Shown: positions 1-7,901 of the stretch, piece by piece
How the letters are laid out: every line of letters begins with the position of its first letter
Position numbering within the stretch: position 1 is the first letter of the stretch
Assembly: GCA_902825965.1 (NCBI GenBank)
Contig: CADEDA010000003.1
Coordinates: 10,632-74,631 of the forward strand
DNA length: 64,000 bases
Origin: an uncultured Gemmatimonadota bacterium
Lineage (GTDB): Bacteria; Gemmatimonadota; Gemmatimonadetes; Gemmatimonadales; Gemmatimonadaceae
Direction of reading: 5' to 3'
Notes under the pieces: generated by a model
The model's database searches: none
The model's input: the letters and a program-made list of their open reading frames with translations, nothing else
Told to the model about the DNA's origin: nothing
Program-made: the position numbers and the translations under genes

Positions 1-300
1 GGCGCGACCATCCCGCACGAGATCGTCGGCAAGCACGGGGCCGGTGAGGTCCTGATGAAGCCGGCGGCGCCTGGTGCGGGCGTGATCGCGGGTGGTGCGG
101 TGCGCGCGGTGCTGGAATGCGTCGGTATCCACGACATCCTCACCAAGTCGCTCGGCTCGACCAATCCGCACAACATGGTGCTCGCCGCCCTTGACGGGCT
201 GCAGAGCCTGACGACGGTGGAGCAGATCGCGCGTGAGCGCGGCGTCGAGGTCTCGGCGCTGCCGTACAAGTCGCGTGCGAAGTCGAAGGAGGTTGTCTAA
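1..300 (+). CDS. rpsE: 30S ribosomal protein S5, C-terminal part
   Basis: These are the last 99 residues of ribosomal protein S5; the start lies upstream of the window. S5 sits on the back of the small subunit and contributes to decoding accuracy. The partial protein opens with [20 protein letters not shown], which matches the conserved S5 C-terminal domain, and continues through a GARAV-like helix and an NPHNMV segment. The stop TAA overlaps the rpmD start by one base (TAATG), and a strong AAGGAGG just before the stop serves rpmD. The order rpsE-rpmD-rplO-secY is the standard spc operon order. Confidence 0.95.
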   Translation, partial: GATIPHEIVGKHGAGEVLMKPAAPGAGVIAGGAVRAVLECVGIHDILTKSLGSTNPHNMVLAALDGLQSLTTVEQIARERGVEVSALPYKSRAKSKEVV

Positions 301-551
301 TGCCGCGGACGTTCGTGTGGCACCGCACCCGTGGTCCCAAGACCACGGCGCCGAATACGCAGACGACGGGCAAGGTCCGCATCACGCAGGTGCGGTCCGG
401 CATCGGTCATAACAAGGTCATGAACGCGACCCTGGAGGCCCTGGGCCTCAAGCACCACCAGGACTCGGTGGTGCACCAGGACTCGCCGGCCCTCCGGGGC
501 ATGATCAAGCGCGTGCGTCATCTGGTCGACGTCACGCCGGTCCAGGAGTAA
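300..551 (+). CDS. rpmD: 50S ribosomal protein L30, N-terminally extended
   Basis: L30 is a small protein of the large ribosomal subunit. The core starts near residue 25 with KVRITQVRSGIG and ends in the usual RVRHLVDVTP segment. Bacterial L30 is normally about 60 residues, but this protein has 83 because about 24 basic, Thr-rich residues precede the core. The ATG at 300 is supported by an AAGGAGG six to eight bases upstream and by overlap with the rpsE stop. The only other possible start before the core is a GTG at 315, so most of the extension stays whichever is used. Identity is secure from motif and position; the extension is unexplained. Confidence 0.93.
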   Translation: MPRTFVWHRTRGPKTTAPNTQTTGKVRITQVRSGIGHNKVMNATLEALGLKHHQDSVVHQDSPALRGMIKRVRHLVDVTPVQE

Positions 552-555
552 TCCA

Positions 556-1017
556 ATGAGCGACGAGAAGATGGGACTGGGCAACCTGGCGCCGGCGCCG
601 GGTTCGCACCGCAACCGCAAGCGCCTCGGCCGTGGCCCGGGCTCCGGCACCGGCAAGACGTCGGGCAAGGGCCACAAGGGCATCAAGGCGCGCGCCGGCC
701 ATCATGGCCCGGGAGGCAACAAGCCGCACTTCGAGGGCGGCCAGATGCCCTTGACGCGTCGCGTGCCGAAGCGCGGGTTCACCAACCCGTTCCGTGAGGA
801 GGCGCAGGTGGTCGGGCTCGACGACCTCGCGCTGGTGAGCGGCAAGGAGATCACGATGGAGACGCTGGCGACCGCGGGCTTGGTCAAGGCGTCGAAGGGT
901 CCGGCGAAGCTGCTGGCGAACGGCGAGATCACGCGTGCGGTGACGGTGCGTGGCCTCAAGGTGAGCGCGTCGGCCCGCGAGAAGATCGTCGCGGCCGGCG
1001 GGACGGTCGAGGCCTAA
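556..1017 (+). CDS. rplO: 50S ribosomal protein L15
   Basis: L15 is a late-assembly protein of the large subunit. The 153-residue length is typical. The N-terminal third has the Gly/Arg/Lys-rich RNA-binding tail (LGRGPGSGTGKTSGKGHKG), followed by the HFEGGQMPLTRRVPKRGF segment found throughout the family. It is followed by the L18e/L15 globular domain with a final KIVAAGGTVE. The ATG is preceded by CCAGGAG. It sits four bases after rpmD and one base before secY, so the genes are almost certainly cotranscribed and translationally coupled. Confidence 0.97.
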   Translation: MSDEKMGLGNLAPAPGSHRNRKRLGRGPGSGTGKTSGKGHKGIKARAGHHGPGGNKPHFEGGQMPLTRRVPKRGFTNPFREEAQVVGLDDLALVSGKEITMETLATAGLVKASKGPAKLLANGEITRAVTVRGLKVSASAREKIVAAGGTVEA

Positions 1018-1018
1018 G

Positions 1019-2347
1019 ATGGCGCAGCCGAACCCGGTCGCCGCGCTCTCGAACATCCGGAACACGCCGGAGCTCTGGCAGAAGATCACCTTCACGCTGC
1101 TCTGCCTCGTCGTCTATCGCGTGGGGTCCCACGTGACGGCGCCGGGCGTGGACGTGACGGCGATGTTGAACTTCTTCCAGAGCCAGGGCGGCGGACTGCT
1201 CGGGCTCTACGACCTCTTCGTCGGCGGGAACCTCTCGCGCTCGACGATCTTCGCGCTCGGCATCATGCCGTACATCTCCGCCTCGATCTTCATGCAGATC
1301 GGCGCGGCCGTGATCCCGAGCCTCGAGAAGAAGCAGAAGGACGAGGAGGGGCGGAAGCAGATCACGCAGTGGACCCGGTACTTCACCGTCGTGCTCGCCG
1401 CGGTGCAGGGCTGGGGCTATGCGCTGTTCACGTCCAGCGTCACCGGGGCGGTGATCAATCCGGGGACGGGGTTCATGCTCACGATGGTGCTCTTCCTCAC
1501 GACGGGCGCGCTGTTCGTCATGTGGCTGGGCGAGCAGATCACGGAACGCGGCCTCGGCAACGGCGCCTCGCTCCTGATCTTCTTCTCCATCGTCGAGCGC
1601 TTCATCCCGAGCATCTTCCAGATGTTCGGGTTCGTGAGCACCGGCGCGGTCTCGCTGCTGGCGCTGCTCGCGATGACCGCGATGATGCTCGCGGTGGTGG
1701 CCGGCGTGGTGGCGATCACGCTCGCGGCGCGCCGCATCGCGATCCAGATCCCGCAGCGTACCATGGCGCGGGGCCGCCAGCAGGAATCCACGAAGAGCTT
1801 CATCCCGCTGCGCATCAACACCGCGGGCGTGATGCCGATCATCTTCGCGCAGTCGCTCATCGTCGTGCCGGGGGCGGCCGCGCAGTTCTCGGGCAGCCAG
1901 ACGCTCGCGAACATCGCCGACTACCTCGCCCCCGGGACCTGGCTGTACTTCCTGCTCTCGGCCGGGCTCATCATCTTCTTCACGTACTTCTACACGTCGA
2001 TCATCTTCAATCCGGCCGACCTGTCGGAGAACCTGAAGAAGCAGGGTGGGTTCATCCCGGGCGTGAAGCCGGGCGCGAAGACGGCCGAGTACATCGGCTC
2101 GGTCATCGAGCGCATCACGCTGCCGGGCGCGATCTTCCTCACCGTGATCGCGCTGCTGCCGATCTGGCTGGCGGACCTGTTCGCGGTGCCCTTCACGTTC
2201 GGTGGCACCTCGCTGCTGATCGTCGTGGGCGTGGCCCTCGATACCATGGCGCAGGTCAACAACCACCTGCTCCTCCGCAAGTACGACGGCTTCATGAAGA
2301 AGGGCCGTGTCCGCTTCCGCGGGCGCAACGCAGGCACCGGATTCTAG
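1019..2347 (+). CDS. secY: Protein translocase subunit SecY
   Basis: SecY is the channel subunit of the SecYEG translocon in the inner membrane, exporting unfolded proteins and inserting membrane proteins. The 442-residue protein shows the expected ten hydrophobic segments. Family signatures include the plug-region GLYDLFVGGN, IMPYISASI, the cytoplasmic ERGLGNGASLLIF loop, and the C-terminal loop before helix 10 with LKKQGGFIPGVKPG. The start lies one base after the rplO stop. Its place between rplO and adk is the common bacterial arrangement. Confidence 0.98.
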   Translation: MAQPNPVAALSNIRNTPELWQKITFTLLCLVVYRVGSHVTAPGVDVTAMLNFFQSQGGGLLGLYDLFVGGNLSRSTIFALGIMPYISASIFMQIGAAVIPSLEKKQKDEEGRKQITQWTRYFTVVLAAVQGWGYALFTSSVTGAVINPGTGFMLTMVLFLTTGALFVMWLGEQITERGLGNGASLLIFFSIVERFIPSIFQMFGFVSTGAVSLLALLAMTAMMLAVVAGVVAITLAARRIAIQIPQRTMARGRQQESTKSFIPLRINTAGVMPIIFAQSLIVVPGAAAQFSGSQTLANIADYLAPGTWLYFLLSAGLIIFFTYFYTSIIFNPADLSENLKKQGGFIPGVKPGAKTAEYIGSVIERITLPGAIFLTVIALLPIWLADLFAVPFTFGGTSLLIVVGVALDTMAQVNNHLLLRKYDGFMKKGRVRFRGRNAGTGF

Positions 2348-2357
2348 GGAGCGAACC

Positions 2358-2996
2358 GTGATCGTCGTGCTGCTCGGACCACCGGGTGCCGGCAAGGGGA
2401 CGCAGGGGGAGCGGGTCGCCGCCGCCCTCGGCGTCCCCAAGATCGCGACAGGGGACGTGCTCCGCGCCGCCGTGAAGGACGGCACGACGCTCGGCCTCGA
2501 AGCCAAGGCCTACATGGACCGCGGGGACCTCGTCCCCGACGCCGTGATCCTCGGCATCATGAAGGAAGCGCTGGCCCAGCCGGCGCAGGCGAAGGGTGTG
2601 ATCCTCGACGGCGTGGTGCGCACCGTGCCGCAGGCGGAAGGTCTCGCGACGGTCACGCGCGAACTCGGCCGCGCCGTCGATGTCGTGCTGGTGTTCGACA
2701 TCGCCGACCAGCTGCTGGTGGACCGCCTCTCCGGCCGCACCACCTGCGACAAGACGCAGAAGCCGTTCACCGGGCTGCAGCCGGGTGCGGCCTGCCCCGA
2801 TGGCTGCGGCGGCACGCTGGTGCGCCGCAAGGACGACGAGCCCGAGGCGATCCTGAACCGCCTCCGGGTCTACCACGCGCAGACGGCGCCGGTGCTCGAC
2901 TGGTACCTGCGCCAGGGTGCGAACGTGGCGCGCATCGATGCGGTGGGCTCGTTCGACGACGTCACGGCGCGCGCGCTCAAGGCCGTCGGCCGCTGA
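2358..2996 (+). CDS. adk: Adenylate kinase
   Basis: This enzyme interconverts ATP + AMP and two ADP in the cytoplasm. The P-loop [10 protein letters not shown] starts at residue 7. The AMP-binding GDVLRAAV and the GRTTC LID entry are clear, and the 212-residue length fits the long-LID type. The start chosen is GTG at 2358, behind AGGGA, because it places [16 protein letters not shown] at the N-terminus as in the family; earlier in-frame starts would overlap secY by more than 40 bases. The LID has only three cysteines in unusual spacing (one after GRTT, then a CPDGC), so the classic four-ligand zinc site looks incomplete. Confidence 0.97.
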   Translation: MIVVLLGPPGAGKGTQGERVAAALGVPKIATGDVLRAAVKDGTTLGLEAKAYMDRGDLVPDAVILGIMKEALAQPAQAKGVILDGVVRTVPQAEGLATVTRELGRAVDVVLVFDIADQLLVDRLSGRTTCDKTQKPFTGLQPGAACPDGCGGTLVRRKDDEPEAILNRLRVYHAQTAPVLDWYLRQGANVARIDAVGSFDDVTARALKAVGR

Positions 2997-3012
2997 CGGC
3001 GCCGAGCGCCTC

Positions 3013-3768
3013 ATGATCCAGATCAAGAGCCCGCGCGAACTCGAGACGATGGCGGCCGGCGGCCGCATCCTCGCCGCCACGCACCAGCACGTGAAGCCCG
3101 CGATCCAGCCGGGCATCAGCACGCTGGAGCTGGATGCGATGGTGGAGTCGTTCATCCGCTCGCACGCCGGCGCGACGCCGTCGTTCAAGGGCCTCTACGG
3201 CTTCCCGGGCTCGGCCTGCATCTCCATCAACGAGGAGATCGTGCACGGCATCCCGTCGCCGAAGCGGATCCTCGCCGAGGGCGACATCGTCACGGTGGAC
3301 ATCGGCGTGTACTACGGCGGCTTCCATACCGATTCGGCCTGGACCTACGCCGTCGGCCGCATCCTCCCCGAGACGCAGCGCCTCATGGACGTGACCGAGG
3401 CCTCGCTGTACGCCGGGATCCGGCAGGCGGTGCTGGGCAACCACATCGGCGACATCGGCGCGGCGGTGGAGGAGGTCGTCGCGCAGGCACGCTTCACGGT
3501 GGTGCGCGACCTCGTCGGGCACGGCGTCGGGGCCAATATGCATGAGGACCCGCAGGTCCCCAACCACGGCAAGCCCAAGCGCGGTCCCAAGCTGCAAGTG
3601 GGCATGACGCTGGCGATCGAGCCCATGGTGAACGCCGGCGGTGCGGCCACGCGCACGCTGAGCGACAAGTGGACGATCGTGACCCTCGACGGCGCGATGA
3701 GCGCGCACTTCGAGCACACGGTCGCGATCACGGCCGAGGGGCCCAGGATCCTCACGACCCTGAGCTGA
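3013..3768 (+). CDS. map: Methionine aminopeptidase, type I
   Basis: This enzyme removes the initiator methionine from nascent proteins. The 251-residue length fits a type I enzyme without an N-terminal extension. The pita-bread fold metal ligands can be read in [20 protein letters not shown] (two Asp), [18 protein letters not shown] (His), IEPMVNAGG (Glu) and FEHTVAIT (Glu). The ATG at 3013 gives the normal N-terminus [13 protein letters not shown]. It lies 16 bases after adk. The spc operon appears to end here, because the next gene is convergent and only 20 bases away. Confidence 0.97.
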   Translation: MIQIKSPRELETMAAGGRILAATHQHVKPAIQPGISTLELDAMVESFIRSHAGATPSFKGLYGFPGSACISINEEIVHGIPSPKRILAEGDIVTVDIGVYYGGFHTDSAWTYAVGRILPETQRLMDVTEASLYAGIRQAVLGNHIGDIGAAVEEVVAQARFTVVRDLVGHGVGANMHEDPQVPNHGKPKRGPKLQVGMTLAIEPMVNAGGAATRTLSDKWTIVTLDGAMSAHFEHTVAITAEGPRILTTLS

Positions 3769-3788
3769 GCCGCCCCGCGCGGCACCCC

Positions 3789-5306
3789 CTACAGATGCAG
3801 TTCGACGGCGGCGGTGGCGCGCGTCGCGGCCGCCGCGGCGGCTGCCACGAGGCGCCCGGCGTCGGCCGCGAGCGCGGCACCGGCGGCCTTGTCCGGCATC
3901 GCGGCGACGTTGATGCGCACGTTGTACGCGGCCCCGCGGCAGGACGCCTCGGCGAGCAGTGCGGCGACGCCCGCATCACTCGCGGCGTTCGTGTTGCCCT
4001 TCTCCGCGCAGGTCGCGGCCAGCGCCGCCACCTCCGCACACCAGCGGGCGGTCTCGAGCGGCACCTCGGCGGCCTTCACCAGCGCCGCCTGCACCGCGGC
4101 GTCCTTGGCCGTCTGCTGCTCCGGGGTGTCCTTGGGCAGCTTGTACGCCTCGCTCACGATGGCGTAGGCGGCGGCGTCCTCGTTCTTCAGCTCGGCGAGG
4201 CGGCGCACCAGGTGGGCGGCCCGCAACGCGAGCTCCTTCATCTCGGCATCCACCGCCGCGTACTTCTTCCGCCCGATGGTGAGGCCGGCGACCATCTGCG
4301 CGAGGGCCGCGCCGAGCGAGCCCACGTGTGCGACCACCGACCCGCCGCCCGGCACCGGCGCCGACGAGGCGACGTCGGCGACGAAGCCGTTGAGCGACTC
4401 GCCGCCGGCGGCGGCCTTGCGTACCTGCCGCTCGAGCACGAGCTCGGGCGTGTAGCTGCGCCAGCGCAGGTGCCTCGCCGCCGCCTCGAACAGCGCCCGC
4501 TCCGGCACCAGCCCCACGATCTCGCTCCACGTGGGTGTGACCCCCTGGGCCTCGGCTTCCATCCGCACCATCTCGTACGCGCGGTGCAGCGGCGTGGCGT
4601 CCAGGTCGACGAGGTTCATGGAGACCTGTGCCTGCCCGTCCACCTCGAGCCCCAGTCCCTTCACGCCCTTGAGGCCGCCGGAGGAGCCACGCACGGCCTT
4701 GGCGACGTTCTTCGCGACCTGGAGATTCTCTCGGCCGCCCAAGTACACGTTGAACGCGACGAGGAAGGGCCGCGCGCCGATGACCGTCGCGCCCGCTGTC
4801 GCGTGGATGTGGTTGGGTCCGAAATCCGGCACGCGATTGGGATTGCTGCCGATCTCGGTCTTGGCGAGCTCGAACTCACCGCGGCGGATGTCGGCGAGGT
4901 TGGTGCGATCGGGGCGGGAGGCAGCGCGCTCGTACAGGAAGACCGGGATGCCGAGTTCCTTGCCGACGCGTTCGCCGGTCGTGCGCGCGAGGACGATGCA
5001 GTCCTCCATCGACGCACCTTCGAGCGGAATGAAGGGGCAGACGTCAGTGGCGCCGATGCGCGGGTGTTCGCCGCTGTGGTTATTGAGGTCGATCAGTTCG
5101 CTCGCCTTCTTGATGCCCGCGAACGCGGCGTCCGAGGCGGTGGCGACCGGCGCGACGAAGGTGACGACGGTGCGGTTGTGCGAGGGGTCGCTGGAGACGT
5201 CGAGGATGACGACCCCGTCGACCGCGGCGATGGCGTCACGGATGGCCGCGATGACGTCGGGACGGCGGCCTTCGGAGAAGTTCGGGACGCACTCGACGAG
5301 GGACAT
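3789..5306 (-). CDS. ftcD: Bifunctional glutamate formiminotransferase / formimidoyl-THF cyclodeaminase
   Basis: The protein transfers the formimino group of formiminoglutamate to tetrahydrofolate and then releases ammonia to give methenyl-THF, linking histidine breakdown to one-carbon metabolism. Residues 1 to about 300 are the transferase, with MSLVECVPNFSEGRRPDVI at the start, HSGEHPRIGATDVCPF and the PNRVPDFGPNHIHATAGATV region. The C-terminal 200 residues are the cyclodeaminase helical bundle (APVPGGGSVVAHVGSLGAAL, then GNTNAASDAGVAALLAEA). The 505-residue fusion resembles the animal-type bifunctional protein. No hut genes are adjacent. It is convergent with map, and a TAGATT hexamer lies 37 bases upstream. 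Confidence 0.95.
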   Translation of the reverse strand: MSLVECVPNFSEGRRPDVIAAIRDAIAAVDGVVILDVSSDPSHNRTVVTFVAPVATASDAAFAGIKKASELIDLNNHSGEHPRIGATDVCPFIPLEGASMEDCIVLARTTGERVGKELGIPVFLYERAASRPDRTNLADIRRGEFELAKTEIGSNPNRVPDFGPNHIHATAGATVIGARPFLVAFNVYLGGRENLQVAKNVAKAVRGSSGGLKGVKGLGLEVDGQAQVSMNLVDLDATPLHRAYEMVRMEAEAQGVTPTWSEIVGLVPERALFEAAARHLRWRSYTPELVLERQVRKAAAGGESLNGFVADVASSAPVPGGGSVVAHVGSLGAALAQMVAGLTIGRKKYAAVDAEMKELALRAAHLVRRLAELKNEDAAAYAIVSEAYKLPKDTPEQQTAKDAAVQAALVKAAEVPLETARWCAEVAALAATCAEKGNTNAASDAGVAALLAEASCRGAAYNVRINVAAMPDKAAGAALAADAGRLVAAAAAAATRATAAVELHL

Positions 5307-5343
5307 GAGGTCGGATGGCAGAGGGGAGAGTGGCTTCCCGCGG

Positions 5344-5349
5344 AATCTA
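5344..5349 (-). promoter_or_regulatory. Candidate -10 element for ftcD
   Basis: On the minus strand this reads TAGATT, the same hexamer found before several other genes in the window. It would give a leader of about 30 bases. I could not see a convincing -35 at 16-18 bases. Confidence 0.45.
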
Positions 5350-5419
5350 GTCGGGCGTGTGGAGGGTGGTCACCACGGCGCGCGGCGCGTGTGGTGCTGA
5401 CGTCGCCAGTGCCGGTCAC

Positions 5420-6226
5420 TCACGCGAGCACGTTCGCCAGCCACCCGCGCATCACCGGATTCCCGGCCAGGACGCCCGACGGCCCGAGCGCCCGCAGGTG
5501 GGCGCCCTGCAGGTCCGTGGCCTCGCCGCCGGCCTCGCGCACCAGCAGCATCCCCGCGGCGAAGTCCCACGGCGCGAGCATGTGTTCCCAGAACGCGTCG
5601 AAGCGCCCGGCCGCGACACTCGCCAGGTCGATGCTCGCCGCACCCGGCCGGCGCACCCCCGACACCTGCGCCATGACGCGCGACATCTGCGCCTGGTAGG
5701 CCGGGATGTCGGCCGGGTCCTTGAAGGGGAATCCCGTGCCGATCAGTGCGCGTGTGGGCTCGGTGATCGTCGAGACCCGGATCGGCTGCCCGTTGAGCTG
5801 GCTGCCCCCGCCCGCCGTCGCCGTGAAGCACTCGTCGCCCGGCACGTCGTAGACCACGGCGGCGACCGGCTCCCCGTCCTCGAGCACGGCGATGGACACC
5901 GCGTACTCCGGGTACCCGTGCAGGAAGTTGGTGGTGCCGTCGAGCGGGTCGATCACGAGCGCCAGCCCCCGCACGAGCCGCTCGGGCGCCGTGTGGGCGG
6001 CGGACTCCTCGGCGAGCACCGTCGCCGAGGGCAGGGCCGCGGTGAGCCGTGCGAGGATCCGTGCCTCGGCGGCCAGGTCCACTTCGCTTACGAAGTCCGT
6101 CGCCCCCTTGGACTGCCAATCGATGCTGCCCCGGCGCGGGGCGGCGTCACGGATGACGTCCGCTGCCTCGCGTGCCGCCTGCACGACCAGGCGCAACAGG
6201 TCGTGACGCTCCGGTTGATAGCCCAT
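5420..6226 (-). CDS. Inositol monophosphatase family protein (SuhB-like)
   Basis: A magnesium-dependent phosphatase of the IMPase fold, acting on inositol-1-phosphate or related sugar phosphates. The metal motifs are present: EES in VLAEESAAH, the DPLDGTTNFLHGYPEYAVSI signature, and WDFAAGMLLVREAGG with the last Asp ligand. The ATG at 6226 gives 268 residues starting MGYQPERHDLL; longer forms would run into the trpS start. It is divergent from trpS with only 23 bases between the start codons. The trpS -35 lies inside its first codons, so the two promoters may interfere. Confidence 0.92.
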   Translation of the reverse strand: MGYQPERHDLLRLVVQAAREAADVIRDAAPRRGSIDWQSKGATDFVSEVDLAAEARILARLTAALPSATVLAEESAAHTAPERLVRGLALVIDPLDGTTNFLHGYPEYAVSIAVLEDGEPVAAVVYDVPGDECFTATAGGGSQLNGQPIRVSTITEPTRALIGTGFPFKDPADIPAYQAQMSRVMAQVSGVRRPGAASIDLASVAAGRFDAFWEHMLAPWDFAAGMLLVREAGGEATDLQGAHLRALGPSGVLAGNPVMRGWLANVLA

Positions 6227-6243
6227 CCCACGCTCCGTAACTT
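6215..6243 (+). promoter_or_regulatory. Promoter of trpS, predicted leaderless
   Basis: TTGATA at 6215-6220 and TAACTT at 6238-6243 are separated by exactly 17 bases, a near-consensus housekeeping promoter. Only six bases separate the -10 from the ATG at 6250, so transcription should begin at or next to the start codon. The -35 lies within the opening codons of the divergent phosphatase gene. Confidence 0.72.
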
Positions 6244-6249
6244 CGAGTG

Positions 6250-7266
6250 ATGCCACGCATCTTCAGCGGGATCCAGCCCTCAGGCGAACTCCACATCGGC
6301 AACTACCTGGGGGCGGTCAAGAACTGGGTCGCGCTGCAGCATCAGCACGAGTCGTTCTTCTGCATCGTAAACTATCACGCCATCACCATCGCGTTCGCGC
6401 CTGACGAGCTGCGGCGGCGGACGCGCGACATGGCGATCTCGCTGCTCGCCTCCGGCCTCGACCCCGCGCGCTGCGTGGTGTTCGTGCAATCGGACGTGCC
6501 CGAGCACACCGAACTCGCGTGGATCTTCAACACCATCACGCCGCTGGGTGAGCTCGAGCGACAGGTGCAGTTCAAGGACAAGGCGGGCCGGCAGGAGCAG
6601 GTGATGGCCGGCTTGCTCAACTACCCGGTGCTGCAGGCGGCCGACATCCTGCTCTACCTGGCGGACATCGTGCCCGTGGGCGAGGACCAGGTGCAGCACC
6701 TCGAGCTCTCGCGCGTGGTGGCGCGCAACTGGAATGCGCGCTTCTCGCCGGACACGCCCTTCTTCCCCGAGCCGCAGGCCAAGCTGACCCCCACGCGCCG
6801 CATCGCCGGGCTCGACGGGCAGGCGAAGATGTCCAAGTCCATCGGCAACACCATCGGCTTGCTGGAACCACCCGCGGTGATCTGGGACAAGCTGCGTCCC
6901 GTGGTGACGGACCCCGCGCGGCAGCGCAAGACCGACGCCGGGGATCCGGAGAAGTGCCCGGTGATCTACCCGCTGCACAAGGCCTTCTCGCCGGCGGAGA
7001 CCGTGACGCAGGTGGAGACCAACTGCCGCGGGGCCGGCTGGGGCTGCATCGAGTGCAAGAAGGTGCTGCACGCGAACATGGAGGCCGAGCTGGTGCCGAT
7101 CCAGGTGCGCGCGGCGGAGCTGCACTCGACGCCGGCGCTGGTGGACGACCTGCTCGCGGACGGCGGGCGCCGGGCGCGCGCCGTGGCACGCACGACGATC
7201 GACGCGGTGCGCGACCGGATGGGGCTCGATGCGCGCAGCGTGCGCGCGGCGGGCGTGACGCCGTGA
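6250..7266 (+). CDS. trpS: Tryptophanyl-tRNA synthetase
   Basis: This class I synthetase charges tRNA-Trp. The class I signatures are both present: ELHIGNYLG near residue 12 (HIGH-type) and QAKMSKSIGN near residue 193 (KMSKS). IFSGIQPSGELHIGNYLG is the typical N-terminus, and 338 residues is the normal length. The ATG at 6250 is preferred over an in-frame GTG three bases earlier. No Shine-Dalgarno sequence precedes it, which fits the leaderless promoter. The last codons overlap the start of the MgtC-family gene (GTGA). Confidence 0.96.
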   Translation: MPRIFSGIQPSGELHIGNYLGAVKNWVALQHQHESFFCIVNYHAITIAFAPDELRRRTRDMAISLLASGLDPARCVVFVQSDVPEHTELAWIFNTITPLGELERQVQFKDKAGRQEQVMAGLLNYPVLQAADILLYLADIVPVGEDQVQHLELSRVVARNWNARFSPDTPFFPEPQAKLTPTRRIAGLDGQAKMSKSIGNTIGLLEPPAVIWDKLRPVVTDPARQRKTDAGDPEKCPVIYPLHKAFSPAETVTQVETNCRGAGWGCIECKKVLHANMEAELVPIQVRAAELHSTPALVDDLLADGGRRARAVARTTIDAVRDRMGLDARSVRAAGVTP

Positions 7267-7886
7267 ACGAGCTCATCATCGAGGCGTTCCGGCTGGACCT
7301 CGCGGCGAAGCTCTTCGCGGCGATCCTGATCGGCGGCGGGATCGGCCTCGAGCGCGAGCTCAAGGGCAAGCCGGCCGGCCTGCGGACCAACATCCTCATC
7401 TGCGTCGGGTCGGCGCTGCTGATGGACCTCTCGATGGGTATCGCGGCCGTGCACGGCGGCGATCCGGGGCGCATCGCCGCACAGGTGGTCACGGGCATCG
7501 GCTTCCTCGGGGCGGGCACCATCCTGCACACGCGCGGCCAGATCACCGGCCTCACCTCGGCGGCGACGATCTGGGTGGTGGCGGCACTGGGCTTGACCAT
7601 CGGGGCCGGGTACTTCGTCGAGGCCCTCGGTTCCACGGTGACGGTGATGATCGTCCTCGTGGGGCTGGGCTGGGTGGAGCGGCGCTACCTGAACGACCCG
7701 CACGACGCGGCGCATGACCTGTCCCGTGCGCACGCGAGCGCGCACGCGCCGCGCGACGGCGACCACCGCGCCGGCGGGCGTCGGGCGACCGATCGGCGCG
7801 GCCTGCCCACGCGGGAACCGACGGGTGATTATCCAGTGGTATCGCCGGAGGCGTCGCCGACGCGCCGGCCCGACGAACGACCCTGA
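7263..7886 (+). CDS. MgtC/SapB family membrane protein
   Basis: MgtC-family proteins are small inner-membrane proteins linked to growth under low magnesium and to control of membrane energetics; their biochemical role is not settled. The protein has four to five hydrophobic segments. Family motifs include GGGIGLERELKGKPAGLRTN near residue 24, the VVTGIGFLGAGTIL stretch and GLTSAATIWVVAALG. The GTG start overlaps the trpS stop (GTGA). After the last helix the C-terminal 60 residues are polar, His/Arg/Pro-rich and look disordered, longer than in minimal members. Confidence 0.88.
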   Translation: MNELIIEAFRLDLAAKLFAAILIGGGIGLERELKGKPAGLRTNILICVGSALLMDLSMGIAAVHGGDPGRIAAQVVTGIGFLGAGTILHTRGQITGLTSAATIWVVAALGLTIGAGYFVEALGSTVTVMIVLVGLGWVERRYLNDPHDAAHDLSRAHASAHAPRDGDHRAGGRRATDRRGLPTREPTGDYPVVSPEASPTRRPDERP

Positions 7887-7901
7887 GCCAGGACGCGACG
7901 G

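Noticed and set aside
956-2506. Long minus-strand open frame opposite secY
   Set aside because: It is Arg/His/Asp-rich with no family motif and mirrors the SecY frame; such shadows are common at 70% GC.
5364-5400. Inverted repeat CACCAC...GTGGTG after the phosphatase gene
   Set aside because: The stem is interrupted and no T tract follows; it is too weak to call a terminator in such GC-rich DNA.
3669-5699. Long plus-strand open frame opposite ftcD
   Set aside because: Composition is that of a reverse-complement shadow (Arg/His/Gly-rich), while the minus strand encodes a clear bifunctional FtcD.
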